Assembly: GCA_025454405.1 (NCBI GenBank)
Contig: JALOON010000005.1
Location: 25,662-89,661, forward strand
Length of the DNA stretch: 64,000 nucleotides
Origin: Oscillatoriaceae cyanobacterium Prado104
GTDB taxonomy: Bacteria > Cyanobacteriota > Cyanobacteriia > Cyanobacteriales > Microcoleaceae
Reading direction: 5' to 3'
The position numbers and the translations under genes were made by a program. The notes beneath the pieces are model-generated. The model searched no databases, was not told where the DNA came from, and saw only the letters and a list, made by a program, of their open reading frames with translations. Position 1 is the first letter of the stretch, and each line of letters opens with the position of its first letter. Positions 9,543 through 18,451 of the stretch are shown here, one piece after another.

Positions 9543-10124
9543 ATGAACAATTCCGAAACTTCCTTAACTAAAACAGAATTAAGAAAATCGCTCCTCAAAA
9601 CCCGCAAATCTCTCCCAGAAAAAGAATGGAGAGAAAAAAGCGATCGACTCTGCAACAACCTGCAAAAATCCCCCCTATTTACACAAGCAAAAACTATCCT
9701 CGCCTACTTCAGTTTTCGCCAAGAACCGGATTTAAGTCCCCTATTTACAATTCCTCGCAAATGGGGTTTTCCGCGCTGTATCGGTAAAGACTTATCCTGG
9801 CACCTCTGGCAGCCCTCAGATGCTTTACATACTGGAGCTTACGGCATCCTAGAACCGCTGCCCGACGCTCCTAAAATCGATGCTTCAGAAGTAGATTTAA
9901 TCCTCGTACCAGCAGTCGGTTGCGATGTTCGCGGCTATCGCTTGGGCTACGGTGGCGGCTATTACGATCGAATGCTAACTTTACCAGAGTGGCGGTCGAA
10001 AATCGCGATCGGCACAATCTTTGATTTTGCCTTGCTCGCCCAACTACCAGTTGACTCCTGGGACAAACCGCTGCACGGAATTTGCACCGAAAGCCGTTTA
10101 GAACTCATACAGGAAAAATCTTAA
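9543..10124 (+). CDS. 5-formyltetrahydrofolate cyclo-ligase
   Basis: Converts 5-formyl-THF to 5,10-methenyl-THF with ATP, feeding one-carbon metabolism in the cytosol. The 193-residue protein has the family hallmarks: N-terminal KTELRKSLLKTRKSLPEKEW (basic helix), a middle DLSWHLWQPSD segment, and the C-terminal signature DLILVPAVGCDVRGYRLGYG followed by GGYYDRML. I chose the ATG at 9543. The frame stays open to 9486, but that extension lies in the dispersed repeat at 9461-9523 and is unlikely to be translated. glyA, another one-carbon enzyme, lies 2 kb downstream. Confidence 0.93.
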   Translation: MNNSETSLTKTELRKSLLKTRKSLPEKEWREKSDRLCNNLQKSPLFTQAKTILAYFSFRQEPDLSPLFTIPRKWGFPRCIGKDLSWHLWQPSDALHTGAYGILEPLPDAPKIDASEVDLILVPAVGCDVRGYRLGYGGGYYDRMLTLPEWRSKIAIGTIFDFALLAQLPVDSWDKPLHGICTESRLELIQEKS

Positions 10125-10202
10125 AAGTCGAGCGATCGATTTTCACTAATTCTGCTGAGATCCGCATTTATATGTATCCTACTAAAAGTCCTATTTAACA
10201 TA

Positions 10203-10234
10203 GGATCTAAAATCTAAAATCTAAAATCTAAAAT
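10203..10234 (+). repeat. STRR: TCTAAAA heptanucleotide repeat
   Basis: Four units of (A)TCTAAAA immediately upstream of the ATG at 10238. Related runs occur at 16619-16634 and about 18984-19012. It occupies the place where a ribosome-binding site would be expected. Confidence 0.85.
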
Positions 10235-10237
10235 AGT

Positions 10238-11014
10238 ATGGCACAACGTTACGTTCGAGTTAAAACAACGCGAGGACAAATCCATTACGGCTTGCTGCAA
10301 CTGAGCCGCAGCGTTCAAGTATTTGATGCACCTCCCTGGTTGCAAGGACAGCCCACAGATTTGGAACTTGCGCCAGATACCTATCAAATTCTCGCTCCCT
10401 GCTCTCCCTCAAAAATTGTAGCTGTCGGCAAAAATTATGTCGATCACGCCGCCGAAATGGGAACCCCCGTACCCGACGAACCGCTGCTGTTTTTCAAACC
10501 TCCGAGTGCTGTCATCCCCGCAGGTGCAGCGATCCGCTACCCGCAACAGTCAGAAAGGGTAGACTATGAAGGAGAATTAGCCTTAGTAATTGGCGAACAT
10601 TGCGCTAACTGCACTCCCGAACAAGCACACAGCAAAATATGGGGTTACACCATTGCTAACGACGTAACAGCAAGAGACTTGCAAAAACGAGACAATCAGT
10701 GGGCGAGGGCGAAAGGTTTCGATACATTTTGTCCCCTGGGACCTTGGATTGTCCGCGAATTAAGTCCGGCCGCACAATTGCAGACTTTTATGAATGAGAG
10801 CGATCGACCGGTACAATCATCTCAGATCGATCGCATGGTATTTTCCCCAGACTTTCTCGTCTCTTACATCAGTCAAATCATGACCTTAATTCCCGGCGAT
10901 GTAATACTGACAGGAACGCCGCAAGGTGTCGGACCAATGCAAATAGGCGATCGGGTCAGAATAGAAATAGAAGGAATCGGCAGTCTAGAGAATACCGTAG
11001 TTGTTAGTCATTAG
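10238..11014 (+). CDS. Fumarylacetoacetate hydrolase (FAH) family protein
   Basis: Metal-dependent hydrolase, isomerase or decarboxylase of the FAH fold; the substrate cannot be fixed from sequence. The 258-residue length suits the single-domain subfamily. Visible motifs are KIVAVGKNYVDHAAEMG, the metal-binding SERVDYEGELALVIGEH with its E-x-E pair, KGFDTFCPLGPWIV, and the C-terminal MTLIPGDVILTGTPQGVGPM. Candidates are acylpyruvate hydrolase or oxaloacetate decarboxylase-like enzymes. The ATG at 10238 is preceded by an STRR rather than a clear Shine-Dalgarno. It is probably monocistronic. Confidence 0.92.
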   Translation: MAQRYVRVKTTRGQIHYGLLQLSRSVQVFDAPPWLQGQPTDLELAPDTYQILAPCSPSKIVAVGKNYVDHAAEMGTPVPDEPLLFFKPPSAVIPAGAAIRYPQQSERVDYEGELALVIGEHCANCTPEQAHSKIWGYTIANDVTARDLQKRDNQWARAKGFDTFCPLGPWIVRELSPAAQLQTFMNESDRPVQSSQIDRMVFSPDFLVSYISQIMTLIPGDVILTGTPQGVGPMQIGDRVRIEIEGIGSLENTVVVSH

Positions 11015-11057
11015 TCATTAGTCATCAGTCATCAGTTATTACTCATTAGTTATGAGA

Positions 11058-11215
11058 CATCTTCTAAAAAGAATCTCTTGCTTTGCGATAAATGTAGGGG
11101 TGAAGCATTTGGGCGACAATTTATGCCTCAAATTTTTTAATTTATTTCCAAATGCTTCACCCTGCACTGCATGCTGCGATCGAGTCGGGAGGGTATAATT
11201 TCTTTTTAGGAGATG
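11058..11215. mobile_element. Nested inverted-repeat element (MITE-like), 158 bp
   Basis: The outer arms CATCTTCTAAAAAGAA (11058-11073) and TTCTTTTTAGGAGATG (11200-11215) match as inverted repeats at 15 of 16 positions. The inner arms GGGTGAAGCATTTGG (11098-11112) and CCAAATGCTTCACCC (11148-11162) match perfectly. STRRs of the TCATTAG/TGACTGA type flank the unit on both sides. There is no reading frame. The inner palindrome resembles a widespread cyanobacterial intergenic repeat. Confidence 0.55.
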
Positions 11216-11237
11216 ACTGATGACTGCTGACTAATGA

Positions 11238-11714
11238 CTACCGCACCTGCATGTAAACCGCATCCGAAAGTGGCGGAATTTCTGCATAGCGTCCCAAAAG
11301 CGACTGAGCAACTGCATAAATAAATGCAGCTACAACTCCTAAAAACACCATGTTAGACAGAGTTTCCACGATAAATTGCACCTGGATTCCCTGAAATAAA
11401 ATCGGCAAGATTAAACCGCACAAAATCAACACAATGTCTAAAAGAATCGCCTGCATTGCATTGAAGCGAATGAAATGATTGATTCTTTCATTTCTCACAA
11501 CACCCAAATACAGGGCGAAGAAAATAATCATTCCAGCAAAAGGCACCGTCGAGTAAATTTGCACCACAGGAGCCAGCGGTACAAAAAACAATCCGAGGAC
11601 TGGAAACTGTGAAAACAGATACCTGCCAAACATCAGCCCGTCAACCAGGGGCAACAAATAAGGCAAACAAGCAAAAATCCGGTCCGGAACAGTCGTAGAC
11701 CCGCGCCAAGTCAT
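11238..11714 (-). CDS. Tic20 family membrane protein
   Basis: A 158-residue integral membrane protein of the family that gave rise to the chloroplast translocon subunit Tic20; its role in cyanobacteria is not settled. It starts MTWRGSTTVPDRIFACLPYL, the characteristic RxxACLPYLLPL-D motif. About four hydrophobic segments follow, with the conserved VVRNERINHFIRFNAMQAIL between segments 2 and 3. I chose the ATG at 11712-11714 because AGGAGAG lies just upstream on the minus strand. An in-frame ATG at 11768 would add an unrelated leader. Confidence 0.9.
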   Translation of the reverse strand: MTWRGSTTVPDRIFACLPYLLPLVDGLMFGRYLFSQFPVLGLFFVPLAPVVQIYSTVPFAGMIIFFALYLGVVRNERINHFIRFNAMQAILLDIVLILCGLILPILFQGIQVQFIVETLSNMVFLGVVAAFIYAVAQSLLGRYAEIPPLSDAVYMQVR

Positions 11715-11862
11715 AATTAACTCTCCTGAGTCGATCGGTGAACTATTAATTCTTATTACAACCAGCATAACGCAGCAGGCTCATTTCCGACGCGCCCGGA
11801 AGCGGCCCGCACTCAGGAGGTAGGTTAACAGTAACAGCCTCCAACACCAGAGGCAGGCTTTC

Positions 11863-12060
11863 TCATTTTATATTGGCAATCACAAAGCCCATTTGGCACT
11901 CGTACCGATCGGGCAAATTTTCCGTAGGCTTGCTCACGGGATGGCCGCAGCGCAACTCTCCACCACTCCAGCGCGGTTGGCCGGTTCGATCGGCCAGCAG
12001 GCAACCTTGACAAACGCACTGAGGGGGAAGCATCTGATTTTCCATTAAAATGACTAACAT
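11863..12060 (-). CDS. Small Cys-rich protein, probable metal-binding, unknown function
   Basis: A 65-residue protein with four cysteines in the pattern C-x-C-x2-C, then C, then C near the end (PPQCVCQGCLLADRTGQPRW, LRCGHP, YECQMGF). It resembles short conserved hypothetical proteins of cyanobacteria. The spacing suggests a small zinc or iron site. The ATG at 12058-12060 has GGAGGTG 4-10 bases upstream. A shorter start, MENQMLPPQC, is possible. It is divergent from glyA, leaving about 170 bases for two promoters. Confidence 0.7.
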   Translation of the reverse strand: MLVILMENQMLPPQCVCQGCLLADRTGQPRWSGGELRCGHPVSKPTENLPDRYECQMGFVIANIK

Positions 12061-12229
12061 TGTGCACCTCCGGCAGGTTCCACACCAGTAATTTCATTCT
12101 AAGGCAGGACTCCGGGAGAAAGAGCTTAACTCGAACAGAATGTAATATTTATCTAAATTTTTGCGAAATTAGTAGTAAGGTAAAAGATCCCTTATTGCCC
12201 ATCCCCAATTTGTCAAGAGGTTGACGATC

Positions 12230-13513
12230 GTGCCAGATACTAACTTAGAATTCCTGACCAAAACCGATCCGGTAATTGCCGATTTAATCGGGCAAGAACT
12301 CCAGCGCCAGCGAGACCACCTAGAACTCATCGCTAGCGAAAACTTTACCTCCGCCGCCGTTTTAGCGGCTCAAGGTTCCGTGCTGACGAATAAATACGCT
12401 GAAGGACTGCCAGCGAAGCGCTACTACGGCGGCTGCGAATTTATCGACGGCATCGAGCAAATCGCGATCGATCGCGCCAAACAGCTATTTGGAGCCGCTC
12501 ACGCCAACGTGCAGCCCCACTCCGGCGCTCAAGCTAACTTTGCAGTATTTTTGAGCTTGCTGGAACCCGGTGACGGCATTATGGGCATGGATTTGTCCCA
12601 CGGCGGACACTTGACCCACGGTTCCCCCGTTAACGTATCCGGCAAATGGTTCCAAGCTTTTCACTACGGCGTTAACAAAGAAACCGAACAGCTCGACTTT
12701 GACGAAATTTTGGCAATTGCTAAAGAAAAGCGGCCGAAATTGCTGATTTGCGGCTATTCAGCATATTCGCGCACGATCGACTTTGAAAAGTTTAGAGCCG
12801 TCGCCGACGAAATCGGAGCTTACCTGCTGGCCGACATCGCCCACATCGCTGGGTTAGTCGCCACGGGCCACCACCCCAACCCCCTGCCCTACTGTCACGC
12901 TGTCACTACCACGACTCACAAAACCCTGCGCGGCCCCCGCGGCGGCTTGATTTTGACCAACGATCCGGAATTGGGCAAAAAACTCGACAAAGCTGTTTTC
13001 CCCGGCACTCAAGGCGGCCCCTTGGAACATGTGATTGCGGGCAAAGCTGTAGCTTTTGGCGAAGCATTAAAACCCGAATTTAAAACTTATTCCGGTCAAG
13101 TAATTGCTAATGCTGCCGCTTTAGCCCAACAGTTGCAGCAGCGGGGTTTAAAACTGGTTTCCGGCGGCACCGACAATCATTTAATGCTAGTGGATTTGCG
13201 CTCGATCGACATGACAGGAAAACGAGCTGACCAATTAGTTAGCGGCGTGAATATTACAGCTAATAAAAATACCGTACCTTTCGATCCGGCATCGCCCTTT
13301 GTTACCAGCGGTTTGAGACTCGGTTCACCGGCGATGACTACCAGAGGCATGGGAACTGCAGAGTTTGCAGAGATTGGCAACATTATTGCCGATCGACTCT
13401 TAAATCCCGAAGATGAAAGCGTTGCAGCCGGTTGCCGGCAGCGCGTCGCAGCATTGTGCGATCGTTTCCCCTTATATCCGCACCTTTACTCAAAAGTACC
13501 GGCCTTGGCCTAA
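12230..13513 (+). CDS. glyA: Serine hydroxymethyltransferase
   Basis: PLP enzyme interconverting serine and glycine with transfer of C1 to tetrahydrofolate; in cyanobacteria it also serves photorespiration. It has 427 residues, normal length. Visible features are [38 protein letters not shown] and the PLP lysine in [16 protein letters not shown] chose the GTG at 12230 (start MPDTNLEFL), which has AAGAGG 10-15 bases upstream; a TTG at 12221 is in the same frame but too close to that box. Confidence 0.97.
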   Translation: MPDTNLEFLTKTDPVIADLIGQELQRQRDHLELIASENFTSAAVLAAQGSVLTNKYAEGLPAKRYYGGCEFIDGIEQIAIDRAKQLFGAAHANVQPHSGAQANFAVFLSLLEPGDGIMGMDLSHGGHLTHGSPVNVSGKWFQAFHYGVNKETEQLDFDEILAIAKEKRPKLLICGYSAYSRTIDFEKFRAVADEIGAYLLADIAHIAGLVATGHHPNPLPYCHAVTTTTHKTLRGPRGGLILTNDPELGKKLDKAVFPGTQGGPLEHVIAGKAVAFGEALKPEFKTYSGQVIANAAALAQQLQQRGLKLVSGGTDNHLMLVDLRSIDMTGKRADQLVSGVNITANKNTVPFDPASPFVTSGLRLGSPAMTTRGMGTAEFAEIGNIIADRLLNPEDESVAAGCRQRVAALCDRFPLYPHLYSKVPALA

Positions 13514-13959
13514 TCTTCCCGATTAGTGATGGGGAATTGGTAGTTAGGAGTGTACGGGTAAAAGGGTCAAACAGCAGGAGAAAATTGAGAGTTGCTGGCG
13601 ATCGACCCTGGTTTTTAGGTGCAGATCGGGTGCATCAATCGATCGCGAGGCTGATTTTACTAGAGATATCTATCCGTAGCGAAAGATATTGATAAACTCG
13701 CTTCTGGCGATGGATAAATTCAGCCCGATCGCACCACAGATCGACTGAATTCGATCGCTAGATCTCGATCGACTCACCCTTAATTCCAGAATTATGAGTT
13801 ACAAAACCTCAAAATTCACCGGTCGCAACTAGCAACCGACAAACTTCCTGCTGCCCAACCCCCAGTCACTATTCCTGATGTTTGTTTGTCACAAGCCATC
13901 TGAAATGTAGTAGACTCTGCCTGACACGTTAATTGCCCCGCACCCTTTACTGATTTCAG
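13514..13959. other. Intergenic region, nothing recognised
   Basis: About 450 bases with several ATCGATC words but no inverted repeat or frame I would defend. It must contain the promoter for the WecA-like gene at 13960. Confidence 0.4.
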
Positions 13960-15021
13960 ATGCCCCACCATCTGTACCACCTACTAGCATTTCTGGTTTC
14001 CGCGATCGTCGTCCTCTGGAGTACGCCAATAGTCAAAAAAATTGGCCTCAAAAGCGGGCGAGTCGATCGACCGGGCGATCGTAAAGTCCACCAGCGCCCG
14101 ATGGTTCGCTTGGGAGGAGTGTCTATCTTTCTCGGCACCCTCATTGCCCTGATTGTTGTCTGGCTTTCAGGAGGTTTCATCGATGCTAGCGGACAAGTTC
14201 TCAATCCCAAAGATGAATATGAAATCTGGGGAGTTACTCTCGGTGGCATCGGATTCTTTCTGATCGGTTTGGCAGACGACTTGTTTTCGCTTTCGGCATT
14301 CAAACGCTTGCTCATGCAAACTGGAGTGTCCGGTATTGCTTGGATGGCAGGCGTCAAAATTGAGTTTCTCACAGTTCCTTCCGTCGGACTGACCGATCTT
14401 GGCTGGCTGAGCCTGCCGATTACCGTAATCTGGCTCGTCGGCATGGCCAACGCCATCAACTGGATCGATGGTTTGGACGGTTTGGCTGCTGGAGTTTCGG
14501 GGATTGCAGCGGTTGTCATGCTGATTGTCAGCCTGTTCATGCACCAACCGGCGGCCGCCCTGATTGTGGCGGCCTTAGCTGGGGCTACCTTGGGATTTCT
14601 GCGCTATAACTTCAATCCGGCTCAAATCTTTATGGGAGATGGCGGAGCCTATTTCATAGGATTTACTTTAGCTGGAGTGGGAGTAATTGGATTAGTTAAA
14701 ACTACGGCTGTGACTTCTGTGGTGCTGCCATATTTAATTTTAGCTGTACCGATTTTAGATATGTCGGCGGTGATTCTCGATCGCCTCCGCAGCGGCAAAT
14801 CACCGTTTATTGCTGACAAGCGCCACCTCCACCACCGACTGCTGAACGCGGGACTATCGCATCGATTTGCGGTGTTGTTTATTTACTCGCTGACGCTTTG
14901 GGTGGGCAGTTTGGCTCTGGCTTTTTCGGGAATTCCCAGCGGCATAATTTATGCTATGGGGGCAACCGGTTTGCTGGGTTATGCTAGCTGGAAAGTGTCA
15001 AGAACTCGCCGCCAACCCTAG
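13960..15021 (+). CDS. Undecaprenyl-phosphate sugar-1-phosphate transferase (WecA/TagO type)
   Basis: Polytopic membrane enzyme of the MraY/WecA superfamily that transfers a sugar-1-phosphate (usually GlcNAc-1-P) to a polyprenyl phosphate, starting cell-wall or O-antigen-like polymers. The 353 residues include about ten hydrophobic segments. Motifs are DRKVHQRPMVRLGG, the metal-binding GLADDLFSLSAFKRLLMQTG (DD pair), NWIDGLDGLAAGVSGIA, FMGDGGAYFIGF and the C-terminal KRHLHHRLLNAGLSHR. That last HLHHRL motif separates WecA/TagO from MraY. The exact sugar is unknown. It is followed directly by the iscB leader. Confidence 0.92.
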   Translation: MPHHLYHLLAFLVSAIVVLWSTPIVKKIGLKSGRVDRPGDRKVHQRPMVRLGGVSIFLGTLIALIVVWLSGGFIDASGQVLNPKDEYEIWGVTLGGIGFFLIGLADDLFSLSAFKRLLMQTGVSGIAWMAGVKIEFLTVPSVGLTDLGWLSLPITVIWLVGMANAINWIDGLDGLAAGVSGIAAVVMLIVSLFMHQPAAALIVAALAGATLGFLRYNFNPAQIFMGDGGAYFIGFTLAGVGVIGLVKTTAVTSVVLPYLILAVPILDMSAVILDRLRSGKSPFIADKRHLHHRLLNAGLSHRFAVLFIYSLTLWVGSLALAFSGIPSGIIYAMGATGLLGYASWKVSRTRRQP

Positions 15022-15239
15022 GTATGGCGGAAGCTTGTCACAAGCTTTAACTTGACCAGACTAAGGTTCTCGAAACCTACGTTATTTGAATCATGAAACC
15101 TACAGATACGTGCCAGTCTGTAGCTCTTTCGTACAGCTTTAAACAGGCGTAACGAGTTAAACCAGTGAGTTGTACTGTCACAAGTTCAAATAACATTGTC
15201 GAGGCAAACTTTACCAACGCAAGTTGAGAGTCGTAAGTA
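15022..15239 (+). ncRNA. Probable IscB omega RNA (scaffold region upstream of iscB)
   Basis: The 218 bases between the WecA-like stop and the iscB ATG have no reading frame but much structure. AAGCTTG/CAAGCTT (15031-15047) forms a tight hairpin and AGGTT/AACCT (15064-15078) a second. GTTATTTGAA (15081-15090) pairs perfectly with TTCAAATAAC (15185-15194), closing a large domain that contains the hairpin CTGTA/TACAG (about 15117-15135). In IscB systems the guide RNA is encoded directly 5' of the gene, is roughly 200-300 nt long, and has its guide at the 5' end. Position, length and structure all fit. The guide boundary is not determinable here; it would lie near 15015-15035. Confidence 0.6.
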
Positions 15240-16529
15240 ATGCGAATTTTCGTACTCGACAAAAACTTAAAACCTCTTGACCCCTGCCACCCTGCCAGAG
15301 CAAGAGAACTCCTCAAAAAGAGAAGAGCAAAGGTTTTTAAACGGTATCCTTTTACGATCGTATTACAGGAGAGAACTGTTGAAAAATCAGTAACTCATTC
15401 TCACCGCATTAAAATCGATCCGGGGAGCAAAACAACTGGTGTTGCTGTTGTCGTTGAAGAAACAGGTCGCGTAACCAATGCACTCTTAATCTCTCACAGA
15501 GGACAACAGATTAAACACTCGCTATACGCTCGTAAAGCATTAAGAAGAGGAAGGCGGAACAGGAAAACTCGTTACCGTCAACCTCGATTCTTAAATAGGA
15601 ATCGTAAAACTGGATGGTTGCCGCCCTCTCTAGAAACTCGGATTGCCAATATCGAGACTTGGGTGAGACGCATCAGGAAAATCTGTCCGGTGACAGCAAT
15701 CTCTCAGGAGCTTGTCAGTTTTGATACGCAAGCCCTTCAAAATCCTGAAGTTAGTGGCATTGAATACCAACAGGGAGAGCTTTTCGGGTGGGAAGTTAAA
15801 GAGTATTTGCTCGCAAAATGGGGGAGAAAATGTGCTTACTGCAGAGCAGAAAATATCCCGTTAGAAATTGAACACATTATCGCAAAATCGAAAGGAGGTA
15901 GCAATCGCGTTAGCAATTTAACACTAGCTTGTCGCAAGTGCAATGAAGCTAAGGGAAATCAGCCGATCGAGCAGTTCCTCAAGCAAAAGCCGGATGTTTT
16001 GAAGCAAATCCTAGCTAGAGCTAAAGCACCATTAAAAGATGCTGCCGCAGTCAACGCTACTCGATGGGAGTTGTACAGAAGGCTTCAATCCACTGGTTTG
16101 CCAGTAGAAGTAGGGTCTGGCGGGCTAACAAAATTCAATCGTCAAACCAGAGGAATCATCAAAGCTCACTGGACTGATGCCGCTTGTGTGGGTTCATCCA
16201 CTCCAGAACGATTGCTGCTGCGAGGAATAAAACCCCTCTTGGTAACAGCAAAAGGACATGGAACCAGACAGCGCTGCCGTCCCGATAAATACGGTTTCCC
16301 TGTTTGCCATGCTCCAAAAGCTAAATTCTTCAAGGGATTTGCTACTGGAGACATAGTTAAAGCTGATATTCCTGCTGGCAAATATGCTGGAAAATATATC
16401 GGGCAAATCGCTATCAGATTTAGACCCAGCTTCCTGTTGCTACTGCCTGACAAGCGTTTTGATGTTCATCCTAAATATCTCACAACTATTCACAAAGCTG
16501 ATGGCTATGAATACCACATCTCAAAATAA
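15240..16529 (+). CDS. iscB: IscB, OMEGA RNA-guided endonuclease (RuvC + HNH)
   Basis: Ancestor-type relative of Cas9 that cuts DNA under guidance of an omega RNA. The 429 residues read in order: N-terminal PLMP/RRXRR domain (KPLDPCHPARARELLKKRRA, residues 11-30); RuvC-I with D60 in KIDPGSKTTGVAV; Arg-rich bridge helix (about 98-125); RuvC-II with E157 in ISQELVSFD; HNH with C198-x2-C201, H212 in EIEHIIAKSKGG, N226 and C231-x2-C234; RuvC-III with H310 and D313 in HWTDAACVG; then a C-terminal target-interacting domain. All catalytic residues expected for both nuclease domains are present, so it looks functional. No TnpA transposase is adjacent. The predicted omega RNA immediately precedes the ATG. 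Confidence 0.93.
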   Translation: MRIFVLDKNLKPLDPCHPARARELLKKRRAKVFKRYPFTIVLQERTVEKSVTHSHRIKIDPGSKTTGVAVVVEETGRVTNALLISHRGQQIKHSLYARKALRRGRRNRKTRYRQPRFLNRNRKTGWLPPSLETRIANIETWVRRIRKICPVTAISQELVSFDTQALQNPEVSGIEYQQGELFGWEVKEYLLAKWGRKCAYCRAENIPLEIEHIIAKSKGGSNRVSNLTLACRKCNEAKGNQPIEQFLKQKPDVLKQILARAKAPLKDAAAVNATRWELYRRLQSTGLPVEVGSGGLTKFNRQTRGIIKAHWTDAACVGSSTPERLLLRGIKPLLVTAKGHGTRQRCRPDKYGFPVCHAPKAKFFKGFATGDIVKADIPAGKYAGKYIGQIAIRFRPSFLLLLPDKRFDVHPKYLTTIHKADGYEYHISK

Positions 16530-16641
16530 TTAGGGCATGGGTAATAAGTAATGGGTAACGAGTAATAGCCAATAAAAATCTCCTGCCCTATGTTTCGATG
16601 CTCTGCGGCTAATGCCCCAATCTAAAATCTAAAATTGTTCT

Positions 16642-17898
16642 ATGGTTGCTGAAATTATTTGTGTCGGTACGGAACTGCTGTTAGGCGATATTCTTAATAG
16701 CAATTCCCAGTTTTTAGCTAAAGAATTAGCGAGTTTGGGAATTGCTCACTACTATCAAACCGTAGTGGGTGACAATCCAGAACGCATCAAAAAAGTATTA
16801 GAAATAGCTATCGGGCGATCGCAGCTTTTGCTGTTCACGGGAGGTCTCGGCCCGACACCGGACGACCTCACTGTCCAAACCATCGCCGATTTTTTTGGCG
16901 TTCCTTTAATCGAAAATCCGGAAATTATTGCCGATATCGAACAAAAATTTGCCCAACGGGGACGCACCATGACGCCCAGCAACCGCAAGCAAGCTTTGAT
17001 TCCCGAAGGTGCGGATATTTTGCCCAACCGCACCGGTTCGGCACCGGGCATTATTTGGCAGCCTGTTGCTAACGTGACGGTGATGACTTTTCCCGGAGTA
17101 CCGGCGGAAATGCACTTGATGTGGCAGGAAGTTGCTGTTCCTTACCTGCGAAATGCGGGGTGGTGCAGCGCAACTATTTACAGCCGCACTCTAAAATTTT
17201 GGGGTATTACTGAGTCGGCACTCGCAGAAAAGGTCGATAGTTTTCTGAATTTAACTAATCCGACTGTTGCGCCCTACGCCAATCACGGTGAGGTGAAATT
17301 GCGGATTTCGGCCCGCGCTGAGTCGGAAGCTGCTGCTAAAAATTTAATCGGTCCGATCGAACAACAGTTGCTGCAGATTGCTGGCCTAGACTGTTACGGT
17401 GCCGATACCGATACCCTCGCCTCGACTGTGGGTAAATTGCTACTGTTGGCTGGCGAAACTCTTAGCGTGGCTGAATCTTGCACCGGAGGCGGGTTGGGAG
17501 CGATGCTGACTGGCGTTGCCGGGAGTTCGAGGTACTTTTTGGGCGGGATTATTTCTTACGACGATCGAGTTAAGGAAGCATTATTAAATGTTAGTCCCCA
17601 AGATTTAGCCGAATTCGGTGCGGTCAGCCACCAGGTAGCAAAACAAATGGCTGCGGGAGTGCGCGATCGCCTGAATACGGATTGGGGATTGAGCATTACG
17701 GGCATCGCCGGCCCCGGAGGCGGTACGGATGCGAAACCTGTCGGACTGGTTTACATCGGTTTGGCGGGACCTAGCGGTGAGCTAGAAAGCTGGGAATGCC
17801 GTTTTGGCGAAGGTCGCGGTCGCGATTGGATTCGCAATCTAAGTATTTGTACTGCGCTCGATCGGCTCCGCCGAAATTTATTGTTAAAAAATACGTAA
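16642..17898 (+). CDS. cinA: CinA-like protein (competence/damage-inducible; NMN deamidase domain)
   Basis: A 418-residue two-domain protein. The N-terminal MoCF-type domain (MVAEIICVGTELLLGDILNS, then GGLGPTPDDLTVQTIADFFG) is linked to ADP-ribose pyrophosphatase activity in some homologues. The C-terminal domain (SVAESCTGGGLGAMLTGVAG, later GIAGPGGGTDAKPVGLVYIG) is the nicotinamide-nucleotide amidase fold. The family acts in pyridine nucleotide salvage and is associated with competence. The ATG at 16642 follows an STRR of the AATCTAAA type. It reads in the same direction as iscB but 110 bases away, probably with its own promoter. Confidence 0.95.
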   Translation: MVAEIICVGTELLLGDILNSNSQFLAKELASLGIAHYYQTVVGDNPERIKKVLEIAIGRSQLLLFTGGLGPTPDDLTVQTIADFFGVPLIENPEIIADIEQKFAQRGRTMTPSNRKQALIPEGADILPNRTGSAPGIIWQPVANVTVMTFPGVPAEMHLMWQEVAVPYLRNAGWCSATIYSRTLKFWGITESALAEKVDSFLNLTNPTVAPYANHGEVKLRISARAESEAAAKNLIGPIEQQLLQIAGLDCYGADTDTLASTVGKLLLLAGETLSVAESCTGGGLGAMLTGVAGSSRYFLGGIISYDDRVKEALLNVSPQDLAEFGAVSHQVAKQMAAGVRDRLNTDWGLSITGIAGPGGGTDAKPVGLVYIGLAGPSGELESWECRFGEGRGRDWIRNLSICTALDRLRRNLLLKNT

Positions 17899-18207
17899 TT
17901 ATACTAAAATCAAGCAAATCTGTCAAGACCCAGGAGCAATCTTAATTTTAATTTAAGATTATCCAATGTAAACAATTGAAGAATTTCTGTCTTTACCCTT
18001 GATTATCTGTAAAGATTCGTTATGATAATAGAATAAGACCGATCGACAAATACACTGACTCTTCCCGTTACTCAAAAGTTGCTCAAAACAACCAGCGATC
18101 GAGAAAGCAAGTGTGACAGTTGGTTTCAAAGTCGTGCTTGCTTGTTGTTCAGAGATTTCGCCGTCGGTTCAGCCATCAAGACTATAAAAAAAGGAGCTAT
18201 CCGTTCA

Positions 18208-18345
18208 ATGGAAGACATTGAAAAGGTGCTGGAGCAAATTAAAGAATGGCTTCGCAAGCTGATAGAAGGACTGCTGAATCCGGAAGCTCAACCAGAGCTC
18301 GAACCGATTCCTATTCCAGTAAACGAACCGAGGCGTCGCAGGTAG
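18208..18345 (+). CDS. Small amphipathic protein, unknown function
   Basis: A 45-residue frame: MEDIEKVLEQIKEWLRKLIE, a strongly amphipathic helix, then a Pro/Glu-rich linker and a basic end (EPRRRR). GGAG at about 18192-18195 lies 12 bases before this ATG. The open frame extends upstream to 18079 with a less protein-like composition, so I prefer the internal start. I do not recognise a family. It lies between cinA and aroQ on the same strand. Confidence 0.45.
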   Translation: MEDIEKVLEQIKEWLRKLIEGLLNPEAQPELEPIPIPVNEPRRRR

Positions 18346-18451
18346 TCGGGACTGGATTTGAGGTTTGAGACATTTGAGGTTTGGACCTCGATCGAGGTCG
18401 TAGACCCCAAATCAAAATTCTCAACAATTTGTTGCGCTGGAATTTTAAAAA

